From NCBI GenBank assembly GCA_903875465.1, contig CAIQWB010000076.1, positions 1-56,231 on the forward strand: a DNA stretch of 56,231 bases, written 5' to 3'. The notes below the pieces were generated by a model. That model was not told the DNA's origin. It worked only from the letters and a program-made list of their open reading frames with translations, and made no database searches. Origin of the DNA: an uncultured Verrucomicrobia subdivision 3 bacterium. GTDB lineage: Bacteria > Verrucomicrobiota > Verrucomicrobiia > Limisphaerales > UBA11358. The position numbers and the translations under genes are program-made. The stretch's first letter is position 1, and every line of letters starts with the position of its first letter. Positions 8,486-14,836 of the stretch are shown here, piece by piece.

Positions 8486-9305
8486 TTCCGTGCGCCGTTT
8501 GATCGTCAACGCGGATGATTTTGGAGCGTCGGCATCCATCAATGAGGCGGTCATTCGCGCTCATCGCCACGGTATCTTGACGACGGCCAGCCTGATGGTG
8601 AATGAGGCCGGCTGCAACGAGGCGGTCCAGCTGGCGAAGGCCAATCCCCGGCTGGGCGTGGGACTGCACCTCACCCTGTTGATGGGGCACTCGGCACTGC
8701 CGCCAGCACAAATCCCCGGCCTGGTGAACGATCAGGGGGAATTCAGCAACAACCCAGTGGGGGTGGGTTTTCGTTATTTTTTCCAGCCGCAATTGCGCGC
8801 CCAATTGCGCGCGGAAATTCACGCCCAGTTTAAACGGTTCCACGCGACCGGGCTGCCGCTGGACCATGTGAACGGGCACCTGCACCTGCATTTGCATCCG
8901 GTGGTTTTTGCCATCCTGATGGAAGACGCTGCGGCCTTGGGGATCCGGCACCTGCGGCTCACGCGGGATTGTTTTGCGCGGAGCCGGCGGATGGCCCGGG
9001 GGCGCTGGTTTTACCGGACCTCCCATGCGCTCATTTACGAATTGCTTTCGGGCCGGGCCCGCCAGCCGCTGCAAGCGCGGGGCATTCGCCATGCGCAAAT
9101 CACTTTCGGCCTGCTGCAAAACGCGGAGGTGGATGAGGCGTATGTTTTAAAATTGCTGCCGGAGCTGCCCCCGGGCGCTTCCGAACTTTACTCGCATCCA
9201 TCGCTGGAGGCCTTTAAACACGAGTATGAGGCCCTCATCAGCCCGCGGGTGAAAGACCGGGTACAGGACCTCGGCATTCAATTGATTCGTTATCAAGATT
9301 TGTGA
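8472..9305 (+). CDS. hpnK: HpnK/ChbG-type carbohydrate deacetylase
   Basis: The product (277 aa from ATG 8472; an in-frame ATG at 8445 would add nine residues) belongs to the YdjC/ChbG family of metal-dependent deacetylases. Metal ligands are visible in LIVNADDFGAS at the N-terminus and in VGLHLTLL and HVNGHLHLHLHPVV further on. The family removes acetyl groups from N-acetyl sugars. The best match in layout is HpnK, the hopanoid-associated member, thought to act on the sugar head group of extended hopanoids. It overlaps the synthase before it and is 1 base from the transporter gene after it, so all three are one transcription unit. Confidence 0.8.
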   Translation: MAPLDSVRRLIVNADDFGASASINEAVIRAHRHGILTTASLMVNEAGCNEAVQLAKANPRLGVGLHLTLLMGHSALPPAQIPGLVNDQGEFSNNPVGVGFRYFFQPQLRAQLRAEIHAQFKRFHATGLPLDHVNGHLHLHLHPVVFAILMEDAAALGIRHLRLTRDCFARSRRMARGRWFYRTSHALIYELLSGRARQPLQARGIRHAQITFGLLQNAEVDEAYVLKLLPELPPGASELYSHPSLEAFKHEYEALISPRVKDRVQDLGIQLIRYQDL

Positions 9306-9306
9306 T

Positions 9307-9753
9307 ATGACCAAAATACTAATCATTCTTTTCATCGCCTTTTCCTTTGAGGCAATTGGTGTTATCACCTTGAAAACGGGCATCAATCAGATTGCGGCCC
9401 GCTTCGATGCACGCGCCGCGACCACGCCCCGGTGGAAGAACACCTTGAAGCTGGTGGGGGACTGGTTCACCACGCGGTCGGTGCTGCTGGGACTGCTGCT
9501 GGAAACCATTTTTTTCATGCTGCTCCAATATTTGCTCGCGCAGCAGGATGTCAGTTTCATCTGGCCGCTCACCTCGCTGAGCTTTGTGATGACCACGCTG
9601 GCGGCGCAGTTTATTCTGAAGGAAAACGTGGATGCGCTGCGTTGGGGCGGAGTGGCGCTGATCATGCTTGGGGCGGCGCTGATCAGTTTTGGGGAGCATG
9701 CCAAGGAGAAGACGGCGCCGGCGCCAGTCACCGCCCCAGCAGCGGTCAAATGA
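9307..9753 (+). CDS. Small EamA/SMR-like membrane transporter
   Basis: The 148-aa protein has four hydrophobic segments and resembles half-size drug/metabolite transporters such as EmrE-like proteins and aminoarabinose-lipid flippase subunits. Seen: MTKILIILFIAFSFEAIGVITLKTG at the N-terminus, then SVLLGLLLETIFFMLLQYLL, VSFIWPLTSLSFVMTTLAA and LRWGGVALIMLGAALISFG, ending in an Ala/Pro-rich tail. The conserved charged residues are the Glu in FEAIG and the Lys in LKTG. Starting 1 base after the HpnK-type gene, it is a candidate flippase for the hopanoid or its glycolipid (inference). Its stop codon lies inside the left copy of the duplicated nucleosidase gene end. Confidence 0.75.
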   Translation: MTKILIILFIAFSFEAIGVITLKTGINQIAARFDARAATTPRWKNTLKLVGDWFTTRSVLLGLLLETIFFMLLQYLLAQQDVSFIWPLTSLSFVMTTLAAQFILKENVDALRWGGVALIMLGAALISFGEHAKEKTAPAPVTAPAAVK

Positions 9754-9772
9754 CTTGGACCAGCACCGCCGC
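9746..9772 (-). repeat. Displaced 3' end of the nucleosidase gene (left flank of insert)
   Basis: Read on the minus strand, these 27 bases match the last 27 bases of the nucleosidase gene at 11287-11313 with 23 identities, including the stop codon in the same frame. Translated, it gives AAVLVQVI-stop against AAVLVQAM-stop at the intact gene. The 11-base core TGGACCAGCAC is identical. The match ends sharply on the insert side. The reading is that this was the original end of the nucleosidase gene, overlapping the transporter gene tail to tail, before the Mrr-ORF6N insert moved it. Confidence 0.6.
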
Positions 9773-9784
9773 CTCTGCAGAATA

Positions 9785-10654
9785 TCAACGAAACTGGTCA
9801 AAGAAGGCATGATCAATCTCAAACACCTGCTTTTGCCGCACCCCGAGTTCTTTGCCTTGAAAAAGCTCAACTAGGCGCTCCCCATCAACCAATTCAATTG
9901 GCAAAACGCCCTCTCGATCAGCTTCCTTTTGTGCGTCGGAACTGAAAGTGCCTGTAGTGAGAAAAATCCCCTTGTCAGCACGTCCCATTGTGGCATTACG
10001 AAAGTCACCGACTTGTGCGCGGCTGACACTTCCACGAATCCGCTTACATTGAAACATTACTTTCAAGCCAACGAATGGATTGAGCCGCAATACACCACGC
10101 CCATCGATGCCCCCATCGTGGCTTTGGCCAAGCACAACCAATCGTTCCAAGCCATATTCGTGGAGTAGCCTTTTACACAGACGTTCAAAACCATCGGGTG
10201 GCAATGAGAGTAATACGTCAATCAATTCTTGTTCTTCGGCTTCCTCTGGGGCTTCGGTATCGTCTGTTGGTTCTGCGGCTTTCGGTGATATGGCAGCGGC
10301 TTTCTTTTGGCGGGCCTCGGCAAATATGGCAACCCACTTCAGAAAAATGGCGCGGCTTGCCTCCTCGTCGAGGTGGGTCTTGGCTCCCTTGGCAGTAATC
10401 GTCCATATGCCACGTTTTGTCGAATCAAGGAGTCCTTCCCATATGAGGTATTGCCGAGCCCATTGGACCTGATTGTGGAAACGTTCATTGCCGGACTTCA
10501 TTTTTGCCTCTACTACTTCCGATGGCAGCTTGAATTTTTCCGCAATCCAATCTGAGCATTCATGTGGGGATGCCTTGCCTCCTATAGAGCGCAAAGCATC
10601 CAGTAATGGTCCCATCCAGCGAATAAACTCAGCTCGTTTCGCTTTTTTTGCCAT
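9785..10654 (-). CDS. mrr: Mrr-family restriction endonuclease
   Basis: The 289-aa protein begins with an Mrr N-terminal winged-helix domain (about residues 5-100, AEFIRWMGPLLDALRSIGG to GIWTITAKGAKTHL), then an acidic linker, then the Mrr catalytic domain. The nuclease signature is present as GFERLCKRLLHEYG, the Asp in SHDGGIDGRG and the QxK motif in MFQCKRIRG. Family members are type IV enzymes that cut methylated DNA. The ATG at 10654 is chosen because AGAAGGA precedes it at the right distance; a TTG at 10681 would overlap the gene before it. It follows the ORF6N gene by 23 bases. Base composition is visibly richer in A+T than its neighbours, suggesting acquisition. Confidence 0.9.
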   Translation of the reverse strand: MAKKAKRAEFIRWMGPLLDALRSIGGKASPHECSDWIAEKFKLPSEVVEAKMKSGNERFHNQVQWARQYLIWEGLLDSTKRGIWTITAKGAKTHLDEEASRAIFLKWVAIFAEARQKKAAAISPKAAEPTDDTEAPEEAEEQELIDVLLSLPPDGFERLCKRLLHEYGLERLVVLGQSHDGGIDGRGVLRLNPFVGLKVMFQCKRIRGSVSRAQVGDFRNATMGRADKGIFLTTGTFSSDAQKEADREGVLPIELVDGERLVELFQGKELGVRQKQVFEIDHAFFDQFR

Positions 10655-10677
10655 AATGTCCTTCTGGGGTTGGGTCG

Positions 10678-11223
10678 TCAACGCTTGCGGGCGTTGGGTT
10701 TGGCGGCTTCAGGCTTCCCTCGAAAGCCGATTTCACGTTTCGGCTCTTCAGGCGGGGCCATTAGCTCCCGGATGGCGTCAAAGACATCCCTGAACTGAGC
10801 ATCGTATTTTTGTTCCAAGGCTTCCAGTTTGTGTGATAATTCGGCGTTGGAAGACAGCATCTCCCGCAAACGTACGAATGCCCGCATTATTTCGATATTC
10901 ACGTTAACCGCCCGCTCACTATTGAGCACACTGGAAAGCATGGCAATTCCCGGTTCCGTAAAAGCGTAAGGAGGCGTTCGGCCACCACCCCAACTTGAAA
11001 TCACGAATTGTGATTTCAAGTTTAGCCATTCCATGGTGGTGAGCTGAAACATGAAGTCGCTGGGGAACCGATTGAGATTTCGTTTAACCGCTTGAATCAA
11101 AGCACGAGGCTCCACTTGATAGAGATGTGCCAGTTCGAAGCTCAAGATTACTTTGTGACTGCGAACAAACAGGATGGATCGTTCGAGTCGCTCCAATGCA
11201 ACTAATGAACGGGATTCAATCAT
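10678..11223 (-). CDS. ORF6N-domain DNA-binding protein
   Basis: The 181-aa protein carries an ORF6N domain, a DNA-binding module known from phage antirepressors and many mobile islands. Seen: SHKVILSFELAHLYQVEPRA, LIQAVKRNLNRFPSDFMFQL and, after it, SSWGGGRTPPYAFTEPGIAM, the standard family core. Residues 110-150 form a likely coiled coil (SSNAELSHKLEALEQKYDAQ), and the tail is basic (KPNARKR). ATG 11223 is preferred over an upstream TTG at 11259, because family N-termini look like the shorter form. It precedes mrr in the same direction. Pairing with a nuclease suggests a regulator or target-recognition partner for Mrr; that role is inferred. Confidence 0.88.
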   Translation of the reverse strand: MIESRSLVALERLERSILFVRSHKVILSFELAHLYQVEPRALIQAVKRNLNRFPSDFMFQLTTMEWLNLKSQFVISSWGGGRTPPYAFTEPGIAMLSSVLNSERAVNVNIEIMRAFVRLREMLSSNAELSHKLEALEQKYDAQFRDVFDAIRELMAPPEEPKREIGFRGKPEAAKPNARKR

Positions 11224-11230
11224 GCTGCTG

Positions 11231-11259
11231 TTTTTAGCAGCGGTAATCGCAAATGGCAA
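11231..11259 (-). promoter_or_regulatory. Possible promoter of the ORF6N-mrr pair
   Basis: On the minus strand TTGCCA and TAAAAA stand 17 bases apart, giving 5/6 and 4/6 matches to the -35 and -10 consensus. Transcription would begin almost at ATG 11223, so the message could be leaderless. A 6-bp hairpin (GCTGCT/AGCAGC, 11224-11241) sits at the same spot. Weak evidence. Confidence 0.3.
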
Positions 11260-11286
11260 TTGATTTTCATGGATCGTTACTCTTCA

Positions 11287-11313
11287 TCACATGGCCTGGA
11301 CCAGCACTGCCGC
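11287..11313 (-). repeat. Intact 3' end of the nucleosidase gene (right flank of insert)
   Basis: These are the last 27 bases of the nucleosidase gene, the partner of the displaced copy at 9746-9772 (23 of 27 identical, same direction). Together they bracket the Mrr-ORF6N insert in the way attachment-site duplications bracket elements integrated at a gene's 3' end. No integrase is visible inside. Confidence 0.55.
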
Positions 11314-11907
11314 CAGCTTCGCCGCGGCCAACTGACAGCGCTTTTGCAAGTGCAGCAAGCCGCCAATTTTCCAAGGGGCTTTGGCGATGGTCCAGCCCAG
11401 TTTGCCGAAATCCAGGGTCATGTCCGGACGGTACAGTTGGTTGAAATCCAGGGGCAAATCCTCGCTGGCGGTGTCGGAGATGACGCGCACAGTGGCGCAG
11501 GGCAGCGACATTTCCCGGCAGACCGCTTGGATGGCGGCGGATTCCATTTCCACAACATCGGCTCCGGTGGTTTTGCGCAGTTCCGATTTTTCCGCCACGG
11601 TCACGGCCACTCGGTCGGTGCAGAGGATTCGGGCGGGGGTGGCCCCGGCGGCGGTGAGGCGGGCGGCCAGGTCCGCATCGGAAGTTTCAAAGACGACGGA
11701 CCCGGCGGTCAGTTTTGGCTCCAGTCCGCCGGCAAAGCCGCAGGTGAAAATCAACTCAACCGGCTGGCTGGCAAGAAACTGGCGCACAGCGGTTTCGGCG
11801 TTTTTACGGCCCATGCCGGTCACCAGAGTGGCGACTCCGGGGTGCGTGCCGGCCAGTTTGCGAAAGGCGGGGGCTTCTTCCTTGACGGCAAAACAAACGA
11901 GCTTCAT
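11287..11907 (-). CDS. Nucleoside phosphorylase-family hydrolase (HpnG- or MTAN-like)
   Basis: The 206-aa protein belongs to the purine nucleoside phosphorylase/uridine phosphorylase fold. Seen: the N-terminal strand MKLVCFAVKEEAPAF, the glycine-rich FTCGFAGGLEP, and the substrate motif VVEMESAAIQAVC, with the Met-Glu pair that binds ribose. MTA/SAH nucleosidase is one reading. The tail SDTASEDLPLDF, then YRPDMTLDFGKL and a Leu-rich end resembles HpnG, the enzyme that removes adenine from adenosylhopane. If the Mrr insert is removed, this gene sits tail to tail with the hpnD-hpnK-transporter run, which favours HpnG. The start overlaps the exonuclease stop by 4 bases. Confidence 0.7.
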   Translation of the reverse strand: MKLVCFAVKEEAPAFRKLAGTHPGVATLVTGMGRKNAETAVRQFLASQPVELIFTCGFAGGLEPKLTAGSVVFETSDADLAARLTAAGATPARILCTDRVAVTVAEKSELRKTTGADVVEMESAAIQAVCREMSLPCATVRVISDTASEDLPLDFNQLYRPDMTLDFGKLGWTIAKAPWKIGGLLHLQKRCQLAAAKLAAVLVQAM

Positions 11908-12623
11908 TTGATTCCGGCCAGGCGTTCTTTCCAGATGCGGTACAGTTCCACGGTGGCGCGGACGTCGCGCAGGCAGTATTCGGCGACCTCACGGCACTTG
12001 CCCTCGGCCATCATGGTGCCCACATCCATGCCGCTGACGCCGTGGCTCTTGGGGGATTCGATGCCGAACGCCTTGCAGTAAAAATCCAGGTTGAAACGCC
12101 GCGCGGCGCCGTCACGGCCGCTCACGCTGTAAAAGGTCAATTGTTCGGCGAGATCGCAATGCGGCTCGGTGGCGTAGCGGTAGCCCAGCCAGTTTTTCTT
12201 GGTGATGGGCACGTTCAGCAGGGCCGAGCGCAGGTAGACAAACGGCACATCGAAGCCGCGGCCGTTAAAGGTGACCACGGAATCGTAATGCCGGGCCACA
12301 TCCCAAAAAGCGGTCAGCAGCTCAAATTCATCGGCGCAGGGGACAAACTCCACGGGGCCGGCGTCGCCCTCGGCCTCCTCAAAATCCTCGGCGATATACA
12401 GCGTCTGGCCGCGTAGCGACTCGGCATTGAGCATGGCGATGCACACCACCTGGGAGGTGAAGGGCCAGAGACTCATGAAGCGGGTGATTTCCGCTTTCTT
12501 GGCTTCCTTGCCGGCGTCGTCGACCTGTTTCTCCGCCTCCCGAAACAAATATTCCTGCTGGGCCTCGTCAAAATTTTCGACCGGCAGCGCGGTGGTCTCG
12601 ATGTCAAATACGATGGTGGCCAT
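11904..12623 (-). CDS. DEDD 3'-5' exonuclease, PolB-associated type
   Basis: The 239-aa protein is a ribonuclease H-like exonuclease of the predicted PolB exonuclease group. Motif I is IVFDIETTALP at the N-terminus, motif II lies in VVTFNGRGFDVPFVYLRS, and motif III is EVAEYCLRDVRATVELYRIW, giving the four acidic metal ligands. It should degrade DNA or RNA from the 3' end; the substrate cannot be told from sequence. A charged insert, about residues 25-45 (REAEKQVDDAGKEAKKAEIT), separates motif I from the rest. The gene starts 3 bases after the rimO stop and overlaps the nucleosidase gene by 4 bases. Confidence 0.85.
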   Translation of the reverse strand: MATIVFDIETTALPVENFDEAQQEYLFREAEKQVDDAGKEAKKAEITRFMSLWPFTSQVVCIAMLNAESLRGQTLYIAEDFEEAEGDAGPVEFVPCADEFELLTAFWDVARHYDSVVTFNGRGFDVPFVYLRSALLNVPITKKNWLGYRYATEPHCDLAEQLTFYSVSGRDGAARRFNLDFYCKAFGIESPKSHGVSGMDVGTMMAEGKCREVAEYCLRDVRATVELYRIWKERLAGIK

Positions 12624-12626
12624 ATT

Positions 12627-14309
12627 TTAAACTGGTTCGGCAATCAGGTCATAATCCGTGTGCCCAATGATTTTGACTTTGGCGAAGGCTCCGACCGGCA
12701 GTTCGCCGCGCACATAGATGCGGCCATCGATGTCCGGGGCATCGGCTTCGCCGCGGGCCACGAGGTACTTGCCCTTGAGCTGGCGGGTGTGCGCGTCCGG
12801 TTCACGGATCAGGCCATGCTCCCAGGAGCTGATGTTGGCAGACTGCAATTGTTTCGCATCGGCACTGCCCTCCACCAGGACCTTCAGGGTGCGGCCGACA
12901 AACGCCTCGGAGACTTCCATGGCCACGGCATGCTGCGCGGCCATGGCGAGTTCGCGGCGTTTCTGCTTAACCTTGTCCGTGAGCTGGCCGGTCATGGCGC
13001 CGGCACGGGTGCCATCCTCTTTTGAATAGGCAAACACGCCGAGCCGTTCGAACTTGGTATCGCGAATGAATTTCAGCAGCGTTTGAAAACTCGCCTCCGT
13101 CTCCCCGGGAAAACCAACAATGAAGGTGGTGCGCAGGGCAATGCCGGGAACGCCGGCGCGGATTTTGGCGATGAGATCCACGATGTATTGCTGCGAGGTT
13201 TCGCGGCGCATGCGTTCGAGCATGTTTTCATGAATGTGCTGCAACGGCATGTCCACGTAGCGGGCCACCTTGGGGCAATCGGCGATGGTCTGGATCAATT
13301 CATCCGTCCAGTGCGCCGGGTGGGTATAAAGCAGGCGAATCCAAAAATCACCCTTCAGTGCATTCAGTGCGCGAAGCAGCGAGCAAATGGTGGTGGCATT
13401 TTCCGGGAGGGACTTCGCGGCGGCGGTAAATTTTTCCGGTGAGGAAATGGCGCGGCTGTGGTTGGCCCGGAGATCAAGACCGTAATAGGTGGAATCCTGG
13501 GAGATGAGGTTGATCTCCTTGACGCCCTCCGCGATCAAGGCCTTGGCCTCGGCCACGATGTCCGCCTGGGTGCGGCTGCGGTGGGAACCGCGCATGCGGG
13601 GGATAATGCAGAAACTGCAGGGATGATTACAGCCCTCGGCGATTTTCAAATAGGCAAAATGTTTCGGCGTGAGCCGGAAGCGGGGCGTGCCGAAGTCCGG
13701 AATGTAAACGGGGCGTTGGGCGACATCCAGGACGGCTGCCGTGGACAGGCTCGGCGGCGACACCACGGTTTTGGTTTTACCAAATTGACCGGTGCCCCGG
13801 ATGGACTCGGCTTTTTCATGGCCGGAGGGCTGGCCGCTTTTCTCGAGTTGGTTGAGGCGGCCGACCACTTTGACCTTATCGGATTTCGGCGCGGCGGGGG
13901 TGCTGGCCAGCCGTTGCGCCCGTTTGGCCATGGCCTGGCGGACGATGTCCGATACTTGGGCCACCTGGTCGATGCCCATGAAGGCATCCACTTCGGGCAG
14001 CAGTTTGGGCAATTCCTCGCGAAAGCGCTGGGGCAGGCAGCCGGAGACAATCAGGCTCTGGCCCCGATTTTGGGCGGTGCGAATCTCGCTGGATTCGAGA
14101 ATGGTGTCCACGCTCTCCTCCTGGGCAGAATCAATGAAGGAGCAGGTATTGACGATCAAGGCGTCGGCCTGGGCGGCGTCATTGGTGATTTCGATGCCGT
14201 CACGGAGCAGGGAGCCGAGCATGATTTCGGCATCCACGAGGTTTTTGGCACAGCCCAGCGAGATCAAACCGACGCGCACCGGGCGTTCTTTGATGATTTT
14301 CTTCGTCAC
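12627..14309 (-). CDS. rimO: Ribosomal protein S12 methylthiotransferase RimO
   Basis: RimO is a radical-SAM enzyme that adds a methylthio group to an Asp of ribosomal protein S12. The N-terminal UPF0004 domain has its three cluster cysteines in ISLGCAKNLVDAE, LIVNTCSFID and VSGCLPQ. The radical-SAM cluster is CNHPCSFCIIPRMRG, and a TRAM domain follows near the C-terminus. A GTG at 14309 gives the family-like start VTKKIIKERPVRVGLISLGC; the frame remains open upstream to 14651, with an ATG at 14420. At about 560 aa it is some 110 residues longer than typical RimO, mostly because of a low-complexity linker insert at 13722-13925. First gene of the rimO-exonuclease-nucleosidase operon. Confidence 0.93.
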   Translation of the reverse strand: MTKKIIKERPVRVGLISLGCAKNLVDAEIMLGSLLRDGIEITNDAAQADALIVNTCSFIDSAQEESVDTILESSEIRTAQNRGQSLIVSGCLPQRFREELPKLLPEVDAFMGIDQVAQVSDIVRQAMAKRAQRLASTPAAPKSDKVKVVGRLNQLEKSGQPSGHEKAESIRGTGQFGKTKTVVSPPSLSTAAVLDVAQRPVYIPDFGTPRFRLTPKHFAYLKIAEGCNHPCSFCIIPRMRGSHRSRTQADIVAEAKALIAEGVKEINLISQDSTYYGLDLRANHSRAISSPEKFTAAAKSLPENATTICSLLRALNALKGDFWIRLLYTHPAHWTDELIQTIADCPKVARYVDMPLQHIHENMLERMRRETSQQYIVDLIAKIRAGVPGIALRTTFIVGFPGETEASFQTLLKFIRDTKFERLGVFAYSKEDGTRAGAMTGQLTDKVKQKRRELAMAAQHAVAMEVSEAFVGRTLKVLVEGSADAKQLQSANISSWEHGLIREPDAHTRQLKGKYLVARGEADAPDIDGRIYVRGELPVGAFAKVKIIGHTDYDLIAEPV

Positions 14310-14477
14310 AAGTAAGGGATGATAGGCCAGAGTGGGGGTGGTGGGCGAGGCGGAAAATTCAAAAAGCCATGGCTTCGCCCAGCCAGAGCGGCGGGCATCG
14401 CTGGCAAACAAGTTTGACATGAGGTGGTGGGCATGGTGCATTGTCCATGATAAACCCATCAATTTGCGCACCCACTT

Positions 14478-14834
14478 ATGATTGCCATGCTTGCCACTTT
14501 GGAATTTACCGATTACGCGGTCATAGCATTCCTCCTGCTGATTTTCAGCGGGGCGGCTTTCGCTAATAATCGAACGCCGGTCAGCAACCCCCGGCTGGAG
14601 AGCCAGGTGCAGGACTTGCAGCGGAAGGTGGATGCGTTGCTGAGTTTTCATCGAATTTCTCCACCACCTCCGCCCCCCTCGGGATTATCACCGGAAGTGG
14701 AAGCCATGGCCTGTTTTCCGGAACAGAAAATTGCGGCCATCAAACGGTATCGGGAGGAGAATCCAGGTGTGGGACTCGCGGAGGCGAAGACGAAAATCGA
14801 GGAATTTGCTGCGAAATTTCCGCGGGTTCAATAG
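14478..14834 (+). CDS. Small membrane protein with an L7/L12-like C-terminal motif
   Basis: The 118-aa product has one hydrophobic segment near residues 13-29 (DYAVIAFLLLIFSGAAFA), a short coiled-coil stretch (ESQVQDLQRKVDALLSF), a proline run and then a C-terminal helix-turn-helix-like motif KIAAIKRYREENPGVGLAEA followed by KTKIEEFAAKF. That motif resembles the C-terminal domain of ribosomal protein L7/L12, seen also in some small bacterial membrane proteins. The role is unknown. It is divergent from rimO and ends 2 bases before the stop of the convergent sensor kinase gene. ATG 14487 is an alternative start. Confidence 0.65.
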   Translation: MIAMLATLEFTDYAVIAFLLLIFSGAAFANNRTPVSNPRLESQVQDLQRKVDALLSFHRISPPPPPPSGLSPEVEAMACFPEQKIAAIKRYREENPGVGLAEAKTKIEEFAAKFPRVQ

Positions 14835-14836
14835 CT

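Noticed and set aside
13458-14315. A 285-codon plus-strand frame over rimO
   Set aside because: Opposite strand of a conserved radical-SAM gene; no recognisable motif.
14310-14651. N-terminal extension of RimO up to 14651
   Set aside because: It would overlap the divergent small membrane protein gene, and family members begin near the residue encoded at 14309.
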